A stretch of 64,000 nucleotides of DNA from Hymenobacter sp. YIM 151500-1 (GCF_025979885.1 NZ_CP110139.1:2666001-2730000); one strand, 5' to 3'. Shown: positions 53,042-61,881, numbered from the stretch's first letter. Notes: generated from the sequence alone by a model not told the origin. Program-made: numbers and translations.

Positions 53042-55852
53042 ATGGACAAAGGCGCACATTTTCATAACTGTGATTTTCAAGTACATACTCCTCGTGATAT
53101 AAACTGGAATGGTGATAGGGCTATAACTGATGATCAGCGCAAAGCCTATTCTAATGAATTTATTCAGGCATGTAGAGATAAAAAACTAGATGCTGTTGCA
53201 ATTACTGACCACCACGATTTCGCTTTCTTTAAGTATATCAAAGAAGCGTCTATTAATGAAGTCGATTCCGACGGAAACTTGATAGCTTCGGACGAAAGAA
53301 TAACAGTATTCCCCGGAATTGAGCTAAGCTTATCCGTGCCTCCTTGTCAGGCATTACTTATACTTGATTCCGATTTCCCAGTAGATGCGCTTCATCGCAT
53401 CTTGACTAAGCTTAGCTTGACGCCATCACCGGAGGAAGAACACAGAACAGCTAACACGGAGAGAATATCTGGTTCTATCGTAATGGGTTTGCAACATCTT
53501 TACGATATGCTTGATTCTATGGCAGAAGTAAAGGGAAGGTATATAGTTCTTCCTAATGTAAGTGAAGGAGGCAATCATACACTATTAAGAAGTGGACACG
53601 CCGATTACTACAAAAGTATGCCTTGTGTAGGTGGGTATTTAGATGGCTCAATTGAGCAATTAGGCATAGGAAGAAAAGATATTATAGATGGTAAGAATCG
53701 TGAATATGGCAATAAACCTGTTGGAATATTTCAAACGTCAGATAATAGAAGACGTGATTTCGCTAATTTAGGTTTACATACTACTTGGGCGAAATGGGCA
53801 GAACCTACTGCCGAAGCAATTAGACAAGCATGTTTAGCTAAAGAGTCAAGATTAGAGCAGCAAACTCCAGAACTACCGAGTATATTTATAGCTGAAATAA
53901 TTATAACTAATTCCAAGTTTTTAGGTCCTGTTGGCATCCAATTTAATAAGCAATATAATGCTCTAATAGGAGGACGTGGCACAGGAAAATCCACCGTTTT
54001 GGAATATCTACGTTGGGGGTTATGTGATCAAGGAGTAGAATCTATGGATGAAGATGATATGGTTCCATTTCAGGTTAGAAGAAAAAGCTTAGTTGAAAAG
54101 ACCCTTAAAAAATTCGATGGAGAGGTTATCATTACTCTAGAATTAAATGACATTCTGCACGTTATTAAACGTAGTTCTAAAGACCACTCTATACAGCTAA
54201 AAATAGGCAATGGCGTTTTTAATTTTGTGGATGAGTCTACCATTAGAACATTATTACCTATCCAAGCATATAGCCAAAAACAACTCAGTAGCGTTGGGGT
54301 TAGAGTAGAGGAGTTAAGAAGAATTATCGAATCACCAGTTCGAAAGGAATTACATGATATTAGCGTAAAAATTGAGGCTATTTCAGACCAGATTAAAAGC
54401 ACGTATAACGAGCTTTCCAGTAAAAAGAGAGCAGAGTTAGAGAAGAGTAGATACGGATATGAAATAAGCTCCTTAACTAAGCAGATTGAAGAAATTCGCG
54501 GAGCAATATCATCTTCTGATGGTTCTGCTTACAGTAAGTTATCAGAGTTGAAATCAGGCATGGACGCTGATGCCCTCCTTATTTCCAAATGGGAAAGCCA
54601 GTTCTTAATAGTCCAGCGCTTGATGGATGATTTAAAATATCAATTATCAATATTCCCAATCGCCAAAACTGACAATCAGATGCATGGCAACGAGAAGATA
54701 TTTGAAGCCTATAGTATACTTGGCAACTTAAGCCGTGTAGCCCAACATAAAATAGACGAAATGAGGTCATTATTTTCTATTGACAATATAGGCACCTATA
54801 ACACTATTTTGGCCGAATGGAGAGCTACAAAACAGAAAATAGAAGGTGAGTATGAAGAGCTATCTTCTCAAGTTTCTGGAAATGTTGAGCGCATTGAGTC
54901 TTTAAAGAAAATAGAGAACCGCACTCTAGAAGTAAAGAAAATGATTGACGATACAGAAAAAGTGTTAACCAAGGTATCAAAAGCACACCAGCTGTATACT
55001 GAGTTAAAAGCTGAATGGATTAAGCTTCATCGAGATAAAATTAGCTTTTTAGCTGAGCAATGTAGTATATTTTCAGCCTTATCAAACGGAGTTATCAAAG
55101 CAGATATGGCCAAAAGTCTTGATTACCACTGCATAAAGGAAAGGCTTAAGAATTATTTTGCTGGAATGAATATTAGGGAAGCAAAGGTTAATGATATGGC
55201 TAAGGCCATATCTGATTCCACCGAGCCAATAGATTCTTGGCTAGAGTTTATGGCTGATCTTGAGAAGTTGGCAGATATATCTTCCGATGACATAAGCGAT
55301 TCTCCATTACCTACAACTCCGCTTTTATCGGAAATATATGGATTTGGCGATAATGAAAGGACGCGAATCATAAAAAGTACCACAAGGCAGACATGGCTTG
55401 AATTGGCTTTAGCTGAACTAGAATTTGTTCCTATAATTAAGTATGTGACTAACGCTAGGTCTGACCAATCTATTGATTTTTCGGAAGCATCAGCAGGACA
55501 ACAGGCCACAGCATTACTTAACGTACTTTTAAATCAGGATGGATACCCATTGATTATAGACCAGCCAGAAGATGACATTGATAATCGAGCAATTGATCAA
55601 ATTATCAAAATGATATGGAAATCAAAAAAGAAAAGGCAATTGATATTCGCTAGCCATAATGCGAATCTCGTGGTTAATGGGGATGCTGAACTTGTTGTAT
55701 GCTTCGATTACGTTAATGCGTCAGACCAATCTAGAGGTACAATCAAAGTCGAAGGAGCTATTGACAATCAGTTTATTAAGACAGAGGTTACTTCAGTTAT
55801 GGAAGGAGGCGAGAAGGCATTTAAGCTTCGCAAAGAAAAATATGGCTTTTAG
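53042..55852 (+). CDS. PHP phosphoesterase fused to SMC/ABC-type ATPase (TrlF-like), candidate defence protein
   Basis: Protein of 936 aa, strikingly AT-rich for this chromosome. Residues 1-290: PHP domain with metal motifs CDFQVHTP (D11, H15) and ITDHHD (54-59). Residues 300-936: split ABC/SMC-type ATPase with Walker A GGRGTGKST (about 309-317), Q-loop IQAYSQKQL, a long coiled-coil-rich middle (about 430-700), signature ASAGQQ (about 815), Walker B LIIDQPEDDID (about 837) and switch His in ASHNAN. The fusion suggests an ATP-gated nuclease or phosphoesterase. Similar PHP-AAA proteins occur in defence islands (family knowledge). ATG 53042 preferred to TTG 53033. Clearly acquired. Confidence 0.85.
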   Translation: MDKGAHFHNCDFQVHTPRDINWNGDRAITDDQRKAYSNEFIQACRDKKLDAVAITDHHDFAFFKYIKEASINEVDSDGNLIASDERITVFPGIELSLSVPPCQALLILDSDFPVDALHRILTKLSLTPSPEEEHRTANTERISGSIVMGLQHLYDMLDSMAEVKGRYIVLPNVSEGGNHTLLRSGHADYYKSMPCVGGYLDGSIEQLGIGRKDIIDGKNREYGNKPVGIFQTSDNRRRDFANLGLHTTWAKWAEPTAEAIRQACLAKESRLEQQTPELPSIFIAEIIITNSKFLGPVGIQFNKQYNALIGGRGTGKSTVLEYLRWGLCDQGVESMDEDDMVPFQVRRKSLVEKTLKKFDGEVIITLELNDILHVIKRSSKDHSIQLKIGNGVFNFVDESTIRTLLPIQAYSQKQLSSVGVRVEELRRIIESPVRKELHDISVKIEAISDQIKSTYNELSSKKRAELEKSRYGYEISSLTKQIEEIRGAISSSDGSAYSKLSELKSGMDADALLISKWESQFLIVQRLMDDLKYQLSIFPIAKTDNQMHGNEKIFEAYSILGNLSRVAQHKIDEMRSLFSIDNIGTYNTILAEWRATKQKIEGEYEELSSQVSGNVERIESLKKIENRTLEVKKMIDDTEKVLTKVSKAHQLYTELKAEWIKLHRDKISFLAEQCSIFSALSNGVIKADMAKSLDYHCIKERLKNYFAGMNIREAKVNDMAKAISDSTEPIDSWLEFMADLEKLADISSDDISDSPLPTTPLLSEIYGFGDNERTRIIKSTTRQTWLELALAELEFVPIIKYVTNARSDQSIDFSEASAGQQATALLNVLLNQDGYPLIIDQPEDDIDNRAIDQIIKMIWKSKKKRQLIFASHNANLVVNGDAELVVCFDYVNASDQSRGTIKVEGAIDNQFIKTEVTSVMEGGEKAFKLRKEKYGF

Positions 55853-55890
55853 TTAACTGAAAAAAAGACATTTTTTAAACTTTTTGCTCA

Positions 55891-55913
55891 CTGACATTCT
55901 GCCAAAACGTCAG
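55891..55913 (+). promoter_or_regulatory. Inverted repeat in the clpB upstream region
   Basis: CTGACATTCT...ACGTCAG, arms CTGAC/GTCAG separated by 13 bases, about 80 bp before the original clpB ATG. Could be a stress-response operator or promoter part; position is the only support. Confidence 0.3.
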
Positions 55914-55993
55914 CAAAACCATATCTGCACCCCGTTTGCTAAGCCTTTCGTAAAACTTCCTAACCCGAAGCACCTACTACCGACTTAGCAACC

Positions 55994-56010
55994 ATGAACT
56001 TTAATAACTA
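55994..56010 (+). pseudogene. clpB: Severed 5' end of clpB
   Basis: ATG AAC TTT AAT AAC TA: the first five codons plus two bases of clpB (MNFNN, then Y). The IS begins at the next base, and TA plus its first G makes a TAG stop. The rest of the gene resumes at 56790 with a duplicated AATAACTA. Precise loss of the IS and one duplicate restores [19 protein letters not shown]. Confidence 0.9.
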
Positions 56011-56019
56011 GGCGGTGGT

Positions 56020-56457
56020 CTAAAGCGTGGTTTTGCTGGTCGTTTGCTTCAGGTGGCATTGCCGGTTGTGTTCGTCAATGACGAGTTGAATACGGATGCG
56101 GTGCATGGTCCGGCAGCGGCTAAAGGAACAGGATTTACGCACGAGCACGGCGCACTTTTGGCGTAGTGAACAATTGATAGCTTCCACGATACTGGTCTGG
56201 CCGCTGCCTTTGGGACTGGGCCGGTGGGCGCCGGCTGGCAATACGCCCTGGTAGGCTTCCCACTCGTCGGTGAAGTACCAGGTGCCCGTACGGTACTCGG
56301 CCGGCAAAGCGCGCCACAGGCGCCGAGCCGTCGCGCGGCCCCGGCCGCCCAACACCCAGGCCACGATGCGGCGGCTGGAGCGCTCCACGGCCAGCCAGAG
56401 CCATGTTTTGCGCTTTTTGTGGCCGACAAACGTCCACATTTCATCCAGTTCCAGCAC
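56020..56457 (-). CDS. insB: IS1 transposase catalytic part (InsB)
   Basis: Frame of 145 aa from a GTG. DDE residues in LDEMWTFVGHKKRKTW, YFTDEWEAY and TSIVEAINCSLRQKC, and the IS1 RKSCSFSR tail. On its own it lacks the DNA-binding head; it is normally made as an InsA-InsB fusion. The frame is +1 relative to InsA, upstream of the GTG it continues as KARAPTRPRPKPRRPR back to the A8 tract. Confidence 0.9.
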   Translation of the reverse strand: MLELDEMWTFVGHKKRKTWLWLAVERSSRRIVAWVLGGRGRATARRLWRALPAEYRTGTWYFTDEWEAYQGVLPAGAHRPSPKGSGQTSIVEAINCSLRQKCAVLVRKSCSFSRCRTMHRIRIQLVIDEHNRQCHLKQTTSKTTL

Positions 56458-56752
56458 CCGTGGCCGGCGCGGCTTGGGCCGTGGGCGCGTTGGCGCCCGC
56501 GCTTTTTTTTGCCAGTTTGGCCACCGTCATGCGCGCCACGCCCGTCAGGCGCACGATGGCCCGCTGCGAGACGCGCTCGACTAGCAGTTTTTCCACGTGG
56601 GCGTACTGCGCCGCTTTGCGCGGAGCGGCCGGGTGCAAGGCCGCTTGGTGGCGGCAGTTCAGGCACCGATACTTGGCCTTGCCGTGGCTATGGCCGTTCT
56701 TACGCAAGGCTGTGCTGCCACATTTGGCGCAGGTGAGCGTTGTTTGAAGCAT
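56441..56752 (-). CDS. insA: IS1 DNA-binding protein (InsA)
   Basis: Protein of 103 aa: zinc finger CAKCGSTALRKNG ... YRCLNCRHQA, then an HTH (VSQRAIVRLTGVARMTVAKL). An A8 tract (56509-56516) follows at AKK; dropping one A, or a +1 shift, would pass into the InsB frame and give the full transposase. InsA alone acts as repressor in IS1. Confidence 0.9.
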   Translation of the reverse strand: MLQTTLTCAKCGSTALRKNGHSHGKAKYRCLNCRHQAALHPAAPRKAAQYAHVEKLLVERVSQRAIVRLTGVARMTVAKLAKKSAGANAPTAQAAPATGAGTG

Positions 56753-56819
56753 CGCCTAAGGTAGCAAAACCACGCTTTAGACCACCGCCAATAACTATAC
56801 CATCAAGGCGCAGGAGGCC

Positions 56820-59393
56820 GTGCAAAAGGCCACTGAAATCGCCGGGGGCAACCAGCAGCAGGCCATCGAAACCGGCCACCTGCTGAAGGGCCTCTTCCAG
56901 AGCGACGAGAACGTGCTGTCGTTTCTGGCCAAGAAGCTGGGCGTGAACCTGAACATCCTCACGCCCCGTCTCGATGCACTTGTGGCCGCCTACCCCAAGG
57001 TAAGCGGCGGCTCGCCCTACCTCTCCAACGATGCCGCGGCTGCCCTGCAACGCGCCACCGGCTTTCTGAAGGAGTTTGACGATGAGTACGTGTCGGTGGA
57101 GCACCTGCTGCTGGGGCTGCTGAGCGGCAAAGACGCCGTAGCCACCCTGATGAAGGATGCCGGCTTCAACGAAAAAGATCTGAAAGCCGCCATCAAAGAG
57201 CTGCGCGGGGGCCGCAAGGTCACCAGCCAGACCGCCGAAGACCAGTACCAGAGCCTCAACCGCTACGCCCGCAACCTCAACGAGCAGGTGCGCTCCGGCA
57301 AAATGGACCCAGTAATTGGCCGCGACGAGGAAATCCGCCGGGTGCTTCAGATTCTAAGCCGCCGCACCAAGAATAACCCCGTCCTGCTCGGGGAGCCGGG
57401 CGTCGGCAAAACCGCCATTGTGGAAGGCCTGGCCCAGCGCATCGTGGCCGGCGACGTGCCCGAAAACCTCAAGGACAAAACCATCATGTCCCTGGACATG
57501 GGCCTGCTCATTGCCGGCGCCAAGTACAAGGGCGAGTTTGAGGAGCGCCTCAAGTCCGTCATCAAGGAAGTAACCGACTCCGAAGGCCAGATCATCTTGT
57601 TCATCGACGAGATGCACACGCTGATCGGGGCCGGCGCGGGCGGCGAAGGCGCCATGGACGCCGCCAATCTGCTCAAGCCCGCCCTGGCCCGCGGGGAGCT
57701 GCACTCCATCGGGGCCACCACGCTCAAGGAATATCAGAAGTACATCGAGAAAGACAAGGCCCTGGAGCGCCGTTTCCAGGCCGTAATGGTGGACGAGCCC
57801 TCCGTGGAAGATGCCATCAGCATCATGCGCGGCATCAAGGAAAAGTACGAGCTGCATCACGGCGTGCGCATCACCGACGACGCCGTCATTGCCGCCGTGG
57901 AGCTGAGCAGCCGCTACATCACCGACCGTTTCCTGCCCGACAAAGCCATCGACCTCATGGACGAGGCGGCAGCAAAACTGCGTATTGAACTGAACTCCAT
58001 GCCCGTGGAGCTGGACGAGGTGCAGCGCCGCATCATGCAGCTGGAAATTGAGCGCGAAGCCATCCGCCGCGAGGAAAACCACGACCGGGAGAACGTGCTC
58101 AATAAGGAAATTGCCGACCTCTCCAGCCAGCGCGACGCCCTCAAGGCCCAGTGGGAAAACGAGAAATCAGTGCTGACCAGCATTCAGGAGCAGAAAGAGG
58201 CCATTGAGCGCTTCAAGGTAGAGGCCGAACAAGCCGAACGCCAGGGCGACTACGGCCGCGTGGCGGAGTTGCGCTACGGCAAGATCCAAGAGGCCGAAGC
58301 CAAGCTCAAAGCCTTGCAGGAAGAAGCCAACGCCAACAAAGACGGCGGCTCCATGCTGCAAGAAGTGGTGACCCACGAAGACATTGCCGAAGTGGTGGCC
58401 AAGTGGACCGGCATCCCGGTAAGCAAAATGCTGCAGTCGGACCGCGAGAAGCTGTTGCACCTGGAAGAAGAGCTGGGCAAGCGCGTAGCCGGTCAGAGCG
58501 AAGCCATTGCCGCCATCAGCGACGCTGTGCGCCGCTCGCGGGCCGGCTTGCAGGACCCCAAGCGGCCGATTGGCTCGTTCATCTTCCTGGGTACTACCGG
58601 CGTGGGTAAAACCGAGCTGGCCAAGGCCCTGGCCGAGTACCTGTTCAACGACGAGAACAGCATGGTGCGCATCGACATGAGCGAGTACCAGGAGCGTCAC
58701 GCCGTGTCGCGCCTCATCGGGGCGCCTCCCGGCTACGTGGGCTATGACGAAGGCGGGCAGCTTACCGAAGCCGTGCGCCGCAAGCCCTACTCGGTCATCC
58801 TGCTTGACGAAATCGAGAAGGCCCACCCCGACGTGTTCAACATCCTGCTCCAGGTACTCGACGATGGCCGCCTCACCGACAACAAAGGCCGGGTAGCGAA
58901 CTTCAAGAATACCATCATCATCATGACCTCCAACACCGGCGCCGATATCATTCAGCACAATTTCAAAGAGCTGAACGAGTACAACCACGACGAAGTGGTG
59001 GACCGCACCCGCGAGGAAGTCATTGAGCGCCTCAAGCAGCACATGCGCCCCGAGTTCCTGAACCGCATCGACGAAATCGTGATGTTCCAGCCCCTGAAGC
59101 GCCGCGAAATCCGCCGCATCGTGGACATCCAGTTCCGCCAGATTCAGCAGCGCCTGGAAGAAGCCGGCATCCGCCTCGAAGCCACTGACGAGGTGCTCGA
59201 CTTCCTCGGTGAGCAAGGCTTCGACCCGCAGTTTGGCGCCCGCCCGCTCAAGCGCGTGTTGCAACGCCTAGTGCTGAACGAGTTGTCGAAAGACATCCTC
59301 TCGGGCCGCGTGAGCAAGGATGCCGTGGTGGAAGCCGTGCTGGAAAATGGGCAGATTCAGTTTAATAACGTAGAAATTCCGGCTGTGGGGTAA
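56820..59393 (+). CDS. clpB: ATP-dependent disaggregase ClpB, start lost to IS insertion
   Basis: Hsp100 chaperone that rescues aggregates with DnaK. From GTG 56820, 857 aa remain of about 870. N-domain with its first 13 residues missing; NBD1 Walker A GEPGVGKT, Walker B ILFIDEMH; coiled-coil M-domain (about 395-515); NBD2 Walker [21 protein letters not shown]. An in-frame TAG in the IS end (56778-56780) means GTG 56820 is the first usable start. Whether it is expressed depends on a promoter reading out of the IS; none is obvious. An internal start making a ClpB-short form is also possible. Confidence 0.93.
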   Translation: MQKATEIAGGNQQQAIETGHLLKGLFQSDENVLSFLAKKLGVNLNILTPRLDALVAAYPKVSGGSPYLSNDAAAALQRATGFLKEFDDEYVSVEHLLLGLLSGKDAVATLMKDAGFNEKDLKAAIKELRGGRKVTSQTAEDQYQSLNRYARNLNEQVRSGKMDPVIGRDEEIRRVLQILSRRTKNNPVLLGEPGVGKTAIVEGLAQRIVAGDVPENLKDKTIMSLDMGLLIAGAKYKGEFEERLKSVIKEVTDSEGQIILFIDEMHTLIGAGAGGEGAMDAANLLKPALARGELHSIGATTLKEYQKYIEKDKALERRFQAVMVDEPSVEDAISIMRGIKEKYELHHGVRITDDAVIAAVELSSRYITDRFLPDKAIDLMDEAAAKLRIELNSMPVELDEVQRRIMQLEIEREAIRREENHDRENVLNKEIADLSSQRDALKAQWENEKSVLTSIQEQKEAIERFKVEAEQAERQGDYGRVAELRYGKIQEAEAKLKALQEEANANKDGGSMLQEVVTHEDIAEVVAKWTGIPVSKMLQSDREKLLHLEEELGKRVAGQSEAIAAISDAVRRSRAGLQDPKRPIGSFIFLGTTGVGKTELAKALAEYLFNDENSMVRIDMSEYQERHAVSRLIGAPPGYVGYDEGGQLTEAVRRKPYSVILLDEIEKAHPDVFNILLQVLDDGRLTDNKGRVANFKNTIIIMTSNTGADIIQHNFKELNEYNHDEVVDRTREEVIERLKQHMRPEFLNRIDEIVMFQPLKRREIRRIVDIQFRQIQQRLEEAGIRLEATDEVLDFLGEQGFDPQFGARPLKRVLQRLVLNELSKDILSGRVSKDAVVEAVLENGQIQFNNVEIPAVG

Positions 59394-59412
59394 GTTATCG
59401 ATTATGAATGGG

Positions 59413-59448
59413 AAGGCCCCGCGGGCAGTGTGCCGGCGGGGCTTTTTT
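59413..59448 (+). terminator. clpB terminator
   Basis: AGGCCCCGC / GCGGGGC-type stem with TTTTTT. Confidence 0.85.
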
Positions 59449-59462
59449 CGTAAACTTGGTCA

Positions 59463-59786
59463 ATGAATGCACCTCCCGTTCAAACCAAAGCCGACGTCAT
59501 TGGCCGACTTCAGCAGCAACAGCCGGCACTGCGGGCGCTGGGCGTGGCGCAGCTAGGCTTGTTCGGCTCGTTCGTGCGCGACGAGGCCGGACCCGACAGC
59601 GACGTGGACTTGCTGGTCGATTTTCAGGAAGGCCGCAAAACGTTTGATGGCTTCTTTGAGGTGCTTGATTTCTTGGAAAATCTGCTTGGGCGTGAAGTAG
59701 AACTGCTGACGCGGCAAGGACTTTCCAAATACATTGGCCCTCACATTATTAAGTCTACCGAATATGTCCTCTCCGCTGCCGCTTGA
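59463..59786 (+). CDS. mntA: MntA-type nucleotidyltransferase antitoxin
   Basis: Protein of 107 aa with the minimal nucleotidyltransferase signature GSFVR (35-39) and SDVD (46-49), plus the third Asp/Glu in REVELLT. In HepT-MntA systems this enzyme adds AMP to a tyrosine of the HEPN toxin and silences it. Its 3' end overlaps hepT by 23 bp. Begins 15 bp after the clpB terminator. Confidence 0.92.
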   Translation: MNAPPVQTKADVIGRLQQQQPALRALGVAQLGLFGSFVRDEAGPDSDVDLLVDFQEGRKTFDGFFEVLDFLENLLGREVELLTRQGLSKYIGPHIIKSTEYVLSAAA

Positions 59787-60123
59787 ACGCCTGATGCACA
59801 TCCGGGACGAAGTACGATTTCTACAAAACTGCCGCAACAACCTACCTGATATTGCAGCCCTCGTTACTGATGAAGTAATGAGCCGCGCCGTGGTGAAGAG
59901 TATAGAAATCATTGGCGAAGCAACTAAAAACTTGCCAGTAGAATGGCGCGAAGCGTATCCGCAAATTCAGTGGCGCAATATTGCCCGGATGCGTGACAAA
60001 CTTACGCACCATTATTTTGACACGGATTTTGAGTTTGTGTGGATAGTGCTGCAAAAGCTCATTGACCCGCTAGGGGAAATCATAGCGCGGATGTTGCAAG
60101 AGTTGCCAAGTGCTTCCAAATAA
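59764..60123 (+). CDS. hepT: HepT-type HEPN ribonuclease toxin
   Basis: All-helical protein of 119 aa with the HEPN active site R-x4-H: RDKLTHHY (R77, H82), and Tyr84 in the place of the tyrosine modified by MntA. EIIGEATKNLP and PQIQWRNIARMRD are standard DUF86 strings. RNase or tRNase toxin when unmodified. All key residues are present, so the pair looks functional. ATG 59764 chosen. Confidence 0.92.
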   Translation: MSSPLPLERLMHIRDEVRFLQNCRNNLPDIAALVTDEVMSRAVVKSIEIIGEATKNLPVEWREAYPQIQWRNIARMRDKLTHHYFDTDFEFVWIVLQKLIDPLGEIIARMLQELPSASK

Positions 60124-60141
60124 CCTCAGGATCAGCAGGTG

Positions 60142-60172
60142 CAACTGCGGGCGCTGGGGGTAGCTCGACTAT
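60142..60172 (+). pseudogene. Fragment of a second mntA
   Basis: CAA CTG CGG GCG CTG GGG GTA GCT CGA CTA then TGA, i.e. QLRALGVARL, matching LRALGVAQL of MntA (residues 23-31). The first 15 bases are identical to 59528-59542. No NTase motif follows. Confidence 0.6.
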
Positions 60173-60216
60173 GATAGCTGTAGTTAGGTAAATTGGATTA
60201 TCCAATCCACCAAGTT

Positions 60217-60468
60217 ATGTCCATTACCCTCGACCTGAACGACGAACTAGCCCAACAAGCCAAGCAGTACGCCCGGCAGCAGGGCCGCAGCCTGACAACG
60301 CTAGTGGAAGAATACTTGCGGCAGGTAACTGCTCGGCTAGCTTCTTCTAAGCCAGTGGCGCCGGCTGCTCAGGAGCTGTATGGAATTCTCTCCTTACCAG
60401 CTGATTTCGACTACAAACGCAGCGCGACGAACCGGCCTCCTAATGCGCCATTTCTTTCTGGACAATAA
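60217..60468 (+). CDS. VapB-like antitoxin (DUF6364 type)
   Basis: Protein of 83 aa: ribbon-helix-helix-like N-terminus (ITLDLNDELAQQAKQYARQQ then GRSLTTLVEEYL) and a toxin-wrapping tail (GILSLPADFDYKRS). ATG 60217 chosen over an upstream in-frame start. Its 3' end overlaps the start of the PIN toxin remnant at 60443, as in vapBC operons. Antitoxin appears intact although its toxin is broken. Confidence 0.82.
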   Translation: MSITLDLNDELAQQAKQYARQQGRSLTTLVEEYLRQVTARLASSKPVAPAAQELYGILSLPADFDYKRSATNRPPNAPFLSGQ

Positions 60469-60863
60469 CGTTGTGTTCGAACTACCTGGAAATGCGAGAA
60501 CCGAATGGTGAAGCTGCATTAGCTTTGTTTCAGGCTGCTTACGAAGGACAGGTAACGTTGCACATATCCAGTCTGAGCTTTAGCTACGCCTTCTACACCT
60601 TGCGCAAGCAATTTGGCGCGCAGCCAGCGCGGGAGTTGTTGCGCAAGCTGGCCCAGCTGGTTGCGGTGACTACTGTAGATGCAGCGGTAGTGCAAGCCGC
60701 GCTTGCTTTGGAGTTTGCGGATATAGAGGATGCCATGCAGCACTTTGCCACCGCGGGGTTGCCGGAAGTGGAAACCCTTGTGACGGGTGACCTGAAAGGT
60801 TTTAAAGCGGGGCATTTGCGGGTACTAAGTCCACGGGAGGCGCAGCTTTTACTTAGCAAGTAG
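60443..60863 (+). pseudogene. PIN-domain (VapC) toxin with a frameshift
   Basis: ATG 60443 reads MRHFFLDNNVVFE, the PIN start with its first Asp, then leaves frame and hits TGA at 60509. One base less near 60480 (GTTCGAACTACC) would continue VFDYLEMREPNGEAALALFQ and on to the remaining acidic residues (FADIEDAMQHF, VTGDLKGF) and LSPREAQLLL at 60863. So a single-base insertion inactivates an otherwise complete toxin of about 139 aa. Confidence 0.82.
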
Positions 60864-60867
60864 TTTC

Positions 60868-60914
60868 CCGCATCGTGGACATTCAGTTCCGCCAGATCCA
60901 GCAGCGCCTGGAGG
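60868..60914 (+). repeat. Duplicated fragment of the clpB 3' region
   Basis: About 46 bp nearly identical (two C-to-T differences) to clpB 59113-59158, encoding [15 protein letters not shown] in both. It starts 5 bp after the broken PIN gene, so the toxin-antitoxin cluster is bracketed by clpB sequence. Confidence 0.85.
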
Positions 60915-60975
60915 CTACAACGGTGATTGTGGCTACTGTTGGTAACGTCCGCCAAATGCCTAATTGTGCGCGGCT

Positions 60976-61023
60976 GCCAGCAAAAGAGGCCGTGGACATA
61001 ATGCCCACGGCCTCTTTTGCTGG
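60976..61023. terminator. Bidirectional terminator
   Basis: GCCAGCAAAAGAGGCCGTGG / CCACGGCCTCTTTTGCTGG(T), a long stem between convergent units. Confidence 0.88.
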
Positions 61024-61053
61024 TATTCTCAGAGTGAATTCCGTAAAATCGGC

Positions 61054-61881
61054 CTACAAGTAGCCACCAGATACGAGGTACTGCACGGCATCTTGCTGAG
61101 CGGCAGGCACCCCGCCCACGGCGCTGCGGGTGTGGTACTTGTTATCCTTCTTCACCAGCAGCTTGTAACTGATGTCGCGGGCGCCGGGCGAGTCGGCCAT
61201 CCAGGCTTCGATGACCACCTCCGCAATGGTCATACCGTCGGGCAGAATTACGGCCCAGTTGGAGCGGCCTTTTTCGTCGCCCATCGGGTTGAGGTAGCCA
61301 ATCAGTTGGCTGCCCTGCACGATTTCGGTGCGCTGGGTGCGCTTATTGTAGCTGATGGTGGCCGGGTTGCTACGCGGGCGGTCAACGGTAGCGTATTGCA
61401 GCGGCTTGGCGTTGCTCTGCTTTTCGGCTTCGGCGGCATATTTCGCCGAAAGCTTCTCAGGGTAAGCCGCCATAAAGCGCTGGATGCCTTCGGGGCTAGG
61501 CTGGCCGTCACGCATTACCTCGTTTTTCACCAGAGCCTCGGCGAGCTGCTGGGCGAAGTTCATCCCGGTTTTGCTCATTTCAACCGTTTCGCCGCCAGGC
61601 TGGAAGGTCAGGGTATAATAGAAAACCATTTCGTTGCTAGGCAGCGTGGTGGCCGTGCCTTTGGTTTTCATCACCTCTTTGTCGTCGAGCGTGAGCAAAG
61701 TAAACTCCCGCATCAGCATACTCCCCGACTTGACGAGTTTGGCGTACGGTTTTTTGTCGACGGTGATGACGTCGCCTTTGAAGCTCACGTTCTGCGCCTG
61801 GGCAGTTAGGGCCCACACGGCCATCAGCAGCGTGGTGATGCCGGCACGCAGGGCGTGGCGGGTACGGGTACTGGACTTCAT
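61054..61881 (-). CDS. Hypothetical secreted protein
   Basis: Protein of 275 aa with a signal peptide ending LTAQAQN. The mature part starts with a beta-rich segment (NVSFKGDVITVDKKPYAKLV), a helical middle with FAQQLAEALVKNEVM, and a C-terminal beta region (RTEIVQGSQLIGYLNPMGDE). No recognised family; chromosome-like composition. Probably periplasmic. Confidence 0.78.
   Translation of the reverse strand: MKSSTRTRHALRAGITTLLMAVWALTAQAQNVSFKGDVITVDKKPYAKLVKSGSMLMREFTLLTLDDKEVMKTKGTATTLPSNEMVFYYTLTFQPGGETVEMSKTGMNFAQQLAEALVKNEVMRDGQPSPEGIQRFMAAYPEKLSAKYAAEAEKQSNAKPLQYATVDRPRSNPATISYNKRTQRTEIVQGSQLIGYLNPMGDEKGRSNWAVILPDGMTIAEVVIEAWMADSPGARDISYKLLVKKDNKYHTRSAVGGVPAAQQDAVQYLVSGGYL

Larger units (their letters stand above)
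56011..56789 (-). mobile_element. IS1-family insertion sequence (779 bp)
   Basis: Complete element. Perfect terminal inverted repeats of 27 bp (56011-56037 and 56763-56789), flanked by the perfect 8-bp target duplication AATAACTA (56003-56010 and 56790-56797). Two overlapping frames on the minus strand encode InsA and InsB. Length and TSD fit IS1. Unmutated ends point to a recent insertion. Confidence 0.95.

Noticed and set aside
58167..59264. 365-codon open frame antisense to clpB
   Set aside because: Mirror of the ClpB coding frame with no independent start context or motif.
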